A stretch of DNA of 8,789 nucleotides, taken from NCBI GenBank assembly GCA_029564115.1, contig JAKQQP010000279.1, positions 1 through 8,789 on the forward strand. The letters are read 5' to 3'. This stretch comes from Candidatus Rifleibacteriota bacterium (GTDB taxonomy: Bacteria > Riflebacteria > Ozemobacteria > Ozemobacterales > Ozemobacteraceae). The notes beneath the pieces are model-generated. The model saw only the letters and a list, made by a program, of their open reading frames with translations, did not search any database and had not been told where the DNA came from. Positions within the stretch are counted from its first letter, which is position 1; each line of letters starts with the position of its first letter. Both the position numbers and the translations under genes were made by a program. Positions 1-6,900 of this stretch are shown here, in pieces.

Positions 1-8
1 GCTGATAA

Positions 9-37
9 AGTATAACATACGGATACTAAATTGATAA
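9..37 (-). promoter_or_regulatory. possible promoter for a leftward gene beyond the window
   Basis: Read on the minus strand there is TTATCA (32-37) and, 17 bases on, TATACT (9-14), preceded by TG one base upstream (an extended -10). This would drive a minus-strand gene lying left of the window. Flanking it is an inverted repeat, CTGATAA at 2-8 and TTATCAG at 53-59, which could be an operator or chance in AT-rich DNA. The array promoter proposed at 2009-2038 uses the same -35 hexamer and a near-identical -10. Positions 1-115 hold no gene that I can see. Confidence 0.35.
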
Positions 38-115
38 TCTAAAATTACATTGTTATCAGAATAATCAGACCACCGACTCAAGACAAGAAGTGCTTAACCG
101 CAGCGCCCTGAGACA

Positions 116-1195
116 TCAGGCCTTTTTTGCTTTTCTGCCACAGGCTCTTGCATTCTTGATAAGTTTTGTGCCATAAGCGGCGCTTTTTTCAGAAACCCTG
201 TAAGCAGAATCTTTTCCATTGTCCTTTGTTGAAGCCAAAAGTTTCTTTTCAAATACTTCTAAGCTATTAACTGTAGCGGCCTCAACCAGGAGCTTACCCA
301 GAACTTCAACTTCAGAGATGTCGTCAATGGCCAGAGAAATCCCAGCGGGAACCCTGCCGAAGCGCGTTTGAAGAATATTGCCCAAAGCCGTCTTTTGCGC
401 CATGAGTGCTTCTTTTCGACCATTTTCGAGGCCTTCAGCGCGACCGTCAAAACGGCCATTAAGATAAGCAGAGTCAATTGAGCTGCGCTTAAAACGCACA
501 TTATCAATGTGGCGATCGTAATCAAGGCGGTCTTTGTCACTCAGTTTCATAATATCGAGAACCTTTTCAGCCTCTTTAAGGCCCTTTGCGGTAGACCCGG
601 CCTTTACTTCGCCGTGTTTCAGAAAATAAATCCATTCATCGAGTCTGTCTCTGGCCATATCATTGAAGTTATTAATTTTTATCAGATAGAAATCAGGAAA
701 AATCTCGCGTGGCGAATCTTTTTGAAATACCTGCCGCTGCTTTTCAGACAAGACCAGTTCATCCTGATTATGAATGCCCATAAAGGATGTCTGACCATGA
801 TAAACATAATCTTCGCCGTGCCCGAGATCAAAGTGCAGGAGGCTTATCGATATAACCTTCACCACTTTCTCGTATTTCATTCCGGCATCTATATGCTCAC
901 ATATTACTCGTGAGGCACCGTAAAGCATGCGATGAAAGTAATCGAATTCATACTCATACTGCACCTCGATCAAGATAATTTCATTTTTGTCGTTTTCAAC
1001 CTTCAGGTCGAGGCGATTGAATTTCTGTGCCTCCGAATCCCTGTTGCTTTCGCTTTCTAGCAGCGCGATAACCTTGATACTTTCACCGACAAGTTCAGAA
1101 AGAAAGCCTTCAAGCACAACAAAATTGGCTTTGCTGCGCAAAAGCTTTTTCATCGCCCAGTCAAAACTTACCAGTTTCCGTTTTTTTTCTGCCAT
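116..1195 (-). CDS. Rpn-type PD-(D/E)XK nuclease / transposase-family protein
   Basis: A 359-residue protein of the Rpn / 'PD-(D/E)XK nuclease family transposase' group, whose studied members cut DNA and promote RecA-independent recombination; many genomes hold multiple copies. What shows it: the N-terminal SFDWAMKKLL and FLSELVG segment (about residues 10-36), then a nuclease core with D63 in RLDLKVE and the E77-V-Q79 strand (IEVQYEYE), which fit the D...ExQ form of the PD-(D/E)XK site. A glycine- and charge-rich stretch (about 246-263, NGRFDGRAEGLENGRKEA) and a C-terminal FGRVP...LGKLLVEAATVNSLEVFEKKL segment are typical of the family. The reading frame also opens at a TTG at 1198, but ATG at 1195 has a good Shine-Dalgarno (GGGAG, about 7 bases upstream) and is preferred. 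The gene has its own promoter at 1225-1253, immediately beyond the CRISPR array. I see no inverted terminal repeats, so it is not shown to be an insertion sequence. Its link with CRISPR may be only positional. Confidence 0.82.
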   Translation of the reverse strand: MAEKKRKLVSFDWAMKKLLRSKANFVVLEGFLSELVGESIKVIALLESESNRDSEAQKFNRLDLKVENDKNEIILIEVQYEYEFDYFHRMLYGASRVICEHIDAGMKYEKVVKVISISLLHFDLGHGEDYVYHGQTSFMGIHNQDELVLSEKQRQVFQKDSPREIFPDFYLIKINNFNDMARDRLDEWIYFLKHGEVKAGSTAKGLKEAEKVLDIMKLSDKDRLDYDRHIDNVRFKRSSIDSAYLNGRFDGRAEGLENGRKEALMAQKTALGNILQTRFGRVPAGISLAIDDISEVEVLGKLLVEAATVNSLEVFEKKLLASTKDNGKDSAYRVSEKSAAYGTKLIKNARACGRKAKKA

Positions 1196-1219
1196 CAAGA
1201 TCTCCCGCCAACAATCATT

Positions 1220-1245
1220 GTTTCAGTATATACAAGTTTTCAAAC
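1220..1245 (-). repeat. possible decayed CRISPR repeat fragment at the trailer end
   Basis: On the minus strand this 26-base segment begins GTTTGA and ends CTGAAAC, the same ends in the same orientation as the 36-base CRISPR repeat, with a divergent and about 10 bases shorter middle. It lies 12 bases beyond the last intact repeat, instead of the 30 expected of a spacer. It could be the remnant of an old terminal repeat that lost internal sequence, or an accident in AT-rich DNA. It now contains the -10 box of the nuclease gene. Confidence 0.35.
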
Positions 1246-1253
1246 AAAGGCAA
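1225..1253 (-). promoter_or_regulatory. promoter of the Rpn-type nuclease gene
   Basis: On the minus strand, TTGCCT (1248-1253), a 17-base spacer and TATACT (1225-1230) form a good sigma-70-type promoter. It would start transcription near 1218, about 20 bases before the ATG at 1195. It lies between the last CRISPR repeat (ends at 1258 on this side) and the gene, so the nuclease need not depend on read-through from the array. The -10 box lies inside the repeat-like fragment at 1220-1245. Confidence 0.55.
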
Positions 1254-1257
1254 AACT

Positions 1258-1953
1258 GTTTCAGAACCCTACAGAATCACACCATTCTCAAACACCACCT
1301 CTCTGCAGACTTTCCCGCTTGTAGTTTCAGAACCCTACAGAATCACACCATTCTCAAACGAATTGCAGAAAATGCCGGAAGATGCTATCGTTTCAGAACC
1401 CTACAGAATCACACCATTCTCAAACAATCGTTACATAATTCACGCCTGCAAGCTCGTTTCAGAACCCTACAGAATCACACCATTCTCAAACGCTTACAAC
1501 TATTATCCAGTCGGCCCTTCTGTTTCAGAACCCTACAGAATCACACCATTCTCAAACCATAAGCGGCGCGTCCTGCAAGCCTCAAAAGTTTCAGAACCCT
1601 ACAGAATCACACCATTCTCAAACAGATAAATCTAATCATGGTTACCCTCCAATGTTTCAGAACCCTACAGAATCACACCATTCTCAAACTCTTGTTTCAA
1701 AATATTCTTCAAGTTTTTTGTTTCAGAACCCTACAGAATCACACCATTCTCAAACCCAGAAATTCCTGAATCCGTATTGAGAAGAGTTTCAGAACCCTAC
1801 AGAATCACACCATTCTCAAACCGTTTCTTACTTTTCTATAATACCACAAAAGTTTCAGAACCCTACAGAATCACACCATTCTCAAACACGTTGTTGATTT
1901 GTGGCGCGGTATACGCTGTTTCAGAACCCTACAGAATCACACCATTCTCAAAC
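1258..1953 (-). CRISPR. type II-A CRISPR array, 11 identical 36-bp repeats and 10 spacers of 30 bp
   Basis: Repeats start at 1258, 1324, 1390, 1456, 1522, 1588, 1654, 1720, 1786, 1852 and 1918, an exact 66-base period. All 11 read identically, including the one at the far end. Spacers lie at 1294, 1360, 1426, 1492, 1558, 1624, 1690, 1756, 1822 and 1888, each 30 bp. The array is read on the minus strand: there the repeat begins GTTTGAGAATGG and ends GGGTTCTGAAAC, the usual type II form, and its first 29 positions pair with the tracrRNA anti-repeat at 8003-8035. The newest spacer is therefore 1888-1917 and the oldest 1294-1323. The cas operon runs in the same direction and ends 103 bases upstream. 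No spacer has a full match elsewhere in the window, so the targets are unknown. Short open frames across the array on the plus strand are translated repeats, not genes. Confidence 0.98.
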
Positions 1954-2056
1954 CCCAAATCAGGGGTTCTGAAAATTCAAACGCCACCACAACGTCGGCG
2001 ATCTGAAGGGTATAACAACTACTCACCGATAATGATAACTTTCAGGGCAATGAAAA
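1954..2056 (-). promoter_or_regulatory. CRISPR leader
   Basis: This is the 103-base stretch between the csn2 stop codon and the first repeat, at the end where new spacers should enter. Read on the minus strand its last seven bases (1960-1954) are ATTTGGG, one base different from ATTTGAG, the leader-end motif known to guide Cas1-Cas2 in streptococcal II-A systems. Slightly upstream is TTTCAGAACCC (1973-1963), complementary to the last part of every repeat. The bases around the leader-repeat border form the inverted repeat AACCCC / GGGGTT at 1951-1968. The array promoter is proposed at 2009-2038. The assignment follows from position and direction. The individual motifs are inference. Confidence 0.8.
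2009..2038 (-). promoter_or_regulatory. possible promoter of the CRISPR array
   Basis: On the minus strand, TTATCA (2033-2038), an 18-base spacer and TATACC (2009-2014) would start transcription near 2002, giving about 48 bases of leader RNA before the first repeat. The match is moderate and the spacer is one base longer than ideal. Read-through from the cas operon could also supply array transcript, since I see no terminator after csn2. Confidence 0.35.
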
Positions 2057-2728
2057 TCAATAAATTGAGCACAAATCATAGTCTAGAATATAGGTCATTT
2101 CACAATCGGAAACCTTTTCCCGCTGTGTGTTTTCGAGCAACAAAAAATGCATTTTCCTGTAAATGGCTGACTGATATAGGCTTTTCAGTTCTTCAGCGCT
2201 CAGAAAGCTTCTCAAATTGACGAAAATAAAAAACGAAACGCTCAAAAATTCCTGGGCGGCAGTAATGTAATCGAGAATTTTTTCAGTCAGAGTTGCATGG
2301 TTTTCTTCAAGTCTCAGATCAACAAGTTTGAAAAGAGCCATGGCATCTGTTTCTGAATATGTCAACGGGTAATCGACTGTATGTGAGATCGTTTCAATAT
2401 ATTCTGCAATACGAGAGGAAATATCGAGAGATTTCATGTAGAAATCAGCTTCAACCGCTGTATTCTTCAGCTTTGCGTGTAATTTTGCAACAATCTTTTT
2501 CTGATTAATGTCGAGCAAAAAAGGCGAAATGATCAACTCTGCATCCTTTTCGAACGACAAACGTCTGGTTCCATGTGACATTACAAACTGCCCATCACTG
2601 CCTTCTGATTGTAAAAGCAATTCACTGACCATACCGGAAAAAACCCGCTGATTCTCAACAACGAGGACGTTGACAACATTTTCTGCAAACTCGACGGGGG
2701 CCTCAAGCAAAGGATGAACAAGTTTCAT
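2057..2728 (-). CDS. csn2: CRISPR adaptation protein Csn2 (short form)
   Basis: Csn2 is the marker gene of subtype II-A. It forms a ring-shaped tetramer that binds free double-stranded DNA ends and is needed with Cas1, Cas2 and Cas9 to gain spacers. This 223-residue protein has about the length of the short Csn2 form (around 220). I recognise it from the start [14 protein letters not shown], matching the family's N-terminal strand, and from the C-terminal half: [18 protein letters not shown] (167-184), then MHFLLLE (193-199) and [12 protein letters not shown] at the very end, which parallels the closing segment of enterococcal Csn2. The frame is open up to 2773, but the ATG at 2728 overlaps the cas2 stop by four bases (ATGA) and starts at the family's normal N-terminus, so the extra 15 residues are rejected. 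It is the last gene of the operon, immediately before the leader. Overall identity to studied Csn2 looks low, so it is probably a divergent branch. Confidence 0.9.
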   Translation of the reverse strand: MKLVHPLLEAPVEFAENVVNVLVVENQRVFSGMVSELLLQSEGSDGQFVMSHGTRRLSFEKDAELIISPFLLDINQKKIVAKLHAKLKNTAVEADFYMKSLDISSRIAEYIETISHTVDYPLTYSETDAMALFKLVDLRLEENHATLTEKILDYITAAQEFLSVSFFIFVNLRSFLSAEELKSLYQSAIYRKMHFLLLENTQREKVSDCEMTYILDYDLCSIY

Positions 2729-3045
2729 AGAATCACCAGTCTGTCTGCGCTGCTGATAACTTCTGAAACCCATTCTCCGACAACAAATTCCATTTTTGCA
2801 AACTGTTTTTCGGTTATCGTGATCATCTGAACCAGCCCTGCCGGCGGCTTGTTTTTCTTCACATTGTCTCTTATGGCATCAGAAGCTGTCGAGTTGAGAG
2901 CAAGCTTGCAGTAAACTGATTCCTGCATCATGCAAAAACCGTTCTTTATCAGAAACTTCCGAAATCTTGTGTATTCACGCCTTTCAGCGGCTGTCAATGT
3001 TGGCAGATCAAAAAACACCAGTACTCTCATATACCTAAAACTCAT
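2725..3045 (-). CDS. cas2: CRISPR-associated protein Cas2
   Basis: Cas2 is the small dimer at the centre of the Cas1-Cas2 integrase that inserts new spacers. It is 106 residues, normal for II-A. The ferredoxin-like fold starts with [10 protein letters not shown], in which D13 is the conserved aspartate after the first strand. It continues with [13 protein letters not shown] (25-37), SVYCKL (43-48) and the [11 protein letters not shown] strand-helix (75-85), all in the same order as in streptococcal Cas2. I kept the first ATG (3045) rather than M6 because II-A Cas2 proteins commonly begin M-S-[YF]-R-Y-M-R. This start overlaps the end of cas1 by 11 bases and has no clear Shine-Dalgarno, so translation probably relies on coupling to cas1. 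The stop overlaps csn2 by four bases. Confidence 0.95.
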   Translation of the reverse strand: MSFRYMRVLVFFDLPTLTAAERREYTRFRKFLIKNGFCMMQESVYCKLALNSTASDAIRDNVKKNKPPAGLVQMITITEKQFAKMEFVVGEWVSEVISSADRLVIL

Positions 3046-3910
3046 AGCTGTAGAATCTTATCAACTCCGGATCTGACTGGTTCAGCGCGTCAAAAATGCT
3101 TTTGCAATAGATCTTGATGGCATTGTTGACATATTGCTTTTCGCCGGCCACCAGCACCGAATCGTTCAAGACCCCGACCATCAATACCTTTTCGGCCGGC
3201 CCGAAACCAGTCAGGTTCGCAGCAAGAACCTTTCTGTCGACCAGCGGCCTGAAAGGTTCCATCACGTCAGAGGTAAAATTGAACGGGTTAAACGTATTGT
3301 CATGAAACAGCCCCAGTTGAGTCAAATAACCATTGGCCACTATCTCACGGTTGAATGCAGACATGATTACGGCATAGCCATAGTTCAGGGCGGCATTTGT
3401 GCAATCATCTGCTGAACGTGAAAAGCCGAGACCAAACAGTGAATTGAAATAAACCTTGGCCGCATGACCTTCACGGTTGGTAGTGTCGTTCAGTTGAATA
3501 TCACTGAGATATTCTTCAAGCAGTTCAGAGCCCGGAAGGCTGAATTCCTGCAAAAGCCGCTTCTGCTGTTCAATTTTATTGCGCACTACTGAAGTCCAGA
3601 CCTCGACTTTTGTCGTGGCCGGCCACGCTAACTGCTCTTTCAGACGCGCGCTGACATCATGGCAGCCATAATGCGGAATAAGCTCAGAACAGGGGTTGCG
3701 CTTCTCGTCACAGAAAATGACCTTGATTTTGCGCTTAACCAGTTCACAAAGCAGCGCAACCGTTAATGCAACAGCTGTGCTTTCAATTATCAAAACCGAT
3801 ATTTCGCCGAGAAAAACTTTCCGCACGGTTTCTTCTGAGCGAATCACCAGGTAATTGAGCTTGAATTCGAGCTTTGCCCGGTTTGCAACTACGACAACCC
3901 GCCAGCTCAT
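3035..3910 (-). CDS. cas1: CRISPR integrase Cas1 (type II-A)
   Basis: Cas1 is the metal-dependent integrase that joins new spacers to the leader-proximal repeat. The 291 residues are about the length of S. pyogenes Cas1, and much of the chain can be aligned by eye: [19 protein letters not shown] at the start, [10 protein letters not shown] (64-73), [11 protein letters not shown] (103-113), [12 protein letters not shown] (145-156), LNYGYA (175-180), [15 protein letters not shown] (197-211) and [13 protein letters not shown] (214-226). The three metal ligands are present as E147, H203 and E218, at the spacing seen in the family. The start codon overlaps the cas9 stop as ATGA, and the end overlaps cas2 by 11 bases, so the four genes form one tightly packed operon. 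The protein appears intact and active. Confidence 0.97.
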   Translation of the reverse strand: MSWRVVVVANRAKLEFKLNYLVIRSEETVRKVFLGEISVLIIESTAVALTVALLCELVKRKIKVIFCDEKRNPCSELIPHYGCHDVSARLKEQLAWPATTKVEVWTSVVRNKIEQQKRLLQEFSLPGSELLEEYLSDIQLNDTTNREGHAAKVYFNSLFGLGFSRSADDCTNAALNYGYAVIMSAFNREIVANGYLTQLGLFHDNTFNPFNFTSDVMEPFRPLVDRKVLAANLTGFGPAEKVLMVGVLNDSVLVAGEKQYVNNAIKIYCKSIFDALNQSDPELIRFYSYEF

Positions 3911-6900
3911 GCCCCAATCTTCTGCAAGTCGACAATCTGCTCGAAAACCCCTGTAACAGACTGATTCAGCAAGACCACATTCGAATTGTCGAGTTTTTTG
4001 GAACGCGATAATATTCCAGTATTCGAAGCCCCGCCAATACCGCTCAAATCAATGCGATTCTTGCCACACTTGAATAAACCAAGAACCTGTTCGAGAACAC
4101 CGCATTGATCAGCCAATGGCAACGCCACAAATTTTTCCCGCCCTTTTGCCACTATCTCTGCTGGAGTTGGAAACAATTTCCGGTAAACGGTATCATTCAA
4201 TTTTCGACATAAAACGTCATACAATTTTAAATTATCATCCGGAGTAATGCCATCGTGGCTGTCTATTATCAAGGGCCTTCGAGCCTCCCGGCAACGATTC
4301 TGGTATTTAAGGATTTTCTTTATATATCTTTCGGAATCATTGCAGACACATAGTTGATGGGCTCCTTTAAACTCAAGACGTTCGTTGCTTCTGCCTGACA
4401 AGTGCATTCTAGCTCCATCAAAGATAAACAGGGCATTCATTTTAATTGCCGATAGCAGAATTCTTGGGTTACAAAGACCGAGTTCATTCACGCAATAATC
4501 CAAACCATTTTTCTTATCACCTGAAATTTTTCTGGCAAGATGAATCGGCAAAACCTCAATGGTTCTCGATCTTTTGGCTTTTTTACCAGAGCCGGTATCG
4601 TGTTCAACCAGCATAAAACAGGCACCGGCAATATTGTTATACCCACCGTATCTTTCGATGGTGAGCCGGGAATCGCTGCCTTTAACCGGCAGTTGCCCTT
4701 TGCCTTTTTTCATGATGTTCTGATCGAACAGACCGCCATGCCTTGCGATTGCATAACGGGTAAAAAGGATGTTGTTCTTCTGCATGACCCTTTTAACTCT
4801 GGTAATAGTTTCATCGCCAGCAGTCTTCCATGCTACAACGCCATTCCGCACCACGTCAAAGTCATAGATTTTACGCAGGTTATAATTTTTACCCTCACGC
4901 TCCCTGATGAAATTGGCCGGGCTATGAGTGAATCTTGTGTTGTAAACATTGCCAACCACGATGTTGAGATAAGCATCTCTGGCATGATGGAAGTCGTTTA
5001 CCTCACGAACTTTTACCAGATCGAATTTATGCCGGAAATCGCTGACATTACCGGCTTTAACATACACAATCTCCGTCGGAGGAAACACTCTTTTAAGCAT
5101 TTCAGCAACCGCTTTTGTCGATTGCCTGGTCTCAACAAGCTGTCGAGAAATAAAATCGGCAAGTTCATCATCGCTGAAGCTGGTTGCCCGGGTTAAACGA
5201 TCAAATTTCTTTTTGCCGATAAAACCCTTTTCATAAAGACTGCGCCAGAAGGCAGAATTTTTTTGACGAATTGCCTCCGGCAAAGGAAAAGCGTCGGATT
5301 TTTCAGCATTGATAACCCGCCTGACCAGAACCCTGTTTTCCAGACTGTCATCTTTGACTTTTGACTGAGGAAAAATGTGGTCAACATCGTAGATTTTTTC
5401 ATCGAAAAGGCTGAGAAGATCTATCGATTCCCCGCTGTACATGCAACGGCCCATCTGCAGATAATACAAATACAGCCGATCGCTTCGCAATTCCGCGTCG
5501 CTTTTACCCTGCAGTTCTTTGGCCCATTCTCTTGAGTCATCTCTGCATTTTTTGTAAAGATCAAGCAGAATACTCTGTCTGGTTCTGGTTCTCTTTTTTT
5601 CACCCTCTTCGCGGGCAACTTCGACAAAAACCTTTTTTGGCGGGTGCTGCATGATTTTTGCGACTTCCGCAACAATCAGCATTGTCTGCCAGATTCCCCT
5701 TTTAACCGCAGGAGAAACGTATAGTTCTTTCACAGTATCATAACCGATGCCACTGATTGGGCCAGATGTCTTTTCGTTGCGCCTGGCAATAGCCTGCAGA
5801 TAATCAAATCTGCCGCTCAATAGCTGCATAAGATTAAGATTTTCACCAAGGTCGCCGCGCAGGGCAGAAATGATGCTGACACACTCGCCCGTTGTTTTGT
5901 CGACATGCACCACATCCACCAGAAACTCTTTTGAAAGCCTGCCCCATCCTGAGTATCGCAACTTGGCCAATTGCCTGATCTCTGATTCTGAAAGTTTGTC
6001 GCGATAGAAGCTTTCTATGCGACGCTTCAACAGTTTTGAATCATCACCAAAAAGAACGATCCAGCGAATCAGATTTTCAACCATGTTGACATCACCGGCT
6101 TTGCTGGCGAGAATCCTTTTTAAGTCATGGTAAGAAGCCATAGATGACTTAAAATCGCCGTCAATGCCGCTCAAATCATCGTTACTGGTTATCTCGCCTT
6201 CGTTTTCGAGAAATTCACGCAGCCTTCGCATGGTAACTTTTTTCTGCACCAGAAAAAGTTCGTTGAAAATGCGCTGTTTTAAACCAACAGGTATGCCGCT
6301 GCCATTTATTTTGAGATTGTTCAATTCGTTCAAGACCATGAACTCGCTGTAAAGAAGGGAGTTTTTCGGCAGAACATCTGCACCGATCAGGTAGGTACAT
6401 TTCCCGGTCATCCTTTTAATAAAGGCTTCTGCGCTTTTATCCACATCTACCATCTGTTCGAAATTCCATGGTCTGACTGCCCCGCTCTGTTTACGTTCAG
6501 CCCAGCAATGTCCGCCATTTTCTTTGTGATAAGTATTCAAAGGGCCGACGTAATACGGAATCCGGAACTGCATCAACAACTCAATTTTCTGGCGAACGGA
6601 AAACCCCGTATTATCGACCTGGTTGAGAAATGGGTAATGGTCGCTGGCGTTTTCAAGAATGATGCTTAATTCTTCGAGATGCATCTGGTATGGAATGACG
6701 CTATTATCTGTGGTTACCTGCTTTGGCAGAAATGTGCGGTTTTCTATTTCCTGCAAAACTGGCTGGTTGACGTCTTTTGGCAGTTCTTTCAATATTTTGC
6801 CAATGAATTTATAAAAAGCATCCTGGTCACAGCGTTTTTCCACGACAATCTTTCTGCCACCTTTTTTAGCAACCCCGGCATAGGAGCAATAGTTACCAGC

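Noticed and set aside
107..128. Hairpin CCTGA-GACA-TCAGG followed by Ts as a plus-strand terminator
   Set aside because: The stem is only five pairs and the T-run is simply the lysine codons at the end of the Rpn-type gene read on the other strand. No plus-strand gene precedes it in the window.
1690..1719. 12-base match between this spacer and 368-379 in the nuclease gene
   Set aside because: The match is in the middle of the spacer, not at the PAM side, and in AT-rich sequence where such matches are expected by chance.
1258..1953. Promoters within each repeat, as in some type II-C arrays
   Set aside because: The repeat's 3' end on the minus strand (GGGTTCTGAAAC) has no -10-like hexamer.
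987..2220. Plus-strand open frames across the array with a recurring peptide
   Set aside because: The recurring peptide is the CRISPR repeat translated every 66 bases (22 codons, so the frame stays open). No ribosome binding site or family resemblance.
2729..2773. Upstream extension of csn2 by 15 codons
   Set aside because: It overlaps cas2 by 49 bases, adds residues not found in the family, and the ATG at 2728 has the ATGA overlap typical of this operon.
4540..5196. 218-codon plus-strand open frame inside cas9
   Set aside because: It lies entirely antisense to cas9 coding sequence that includes the RuvC-III motif, and its product resembles nothing. Other frames within cas9 and cas1 are shadows in the same way.
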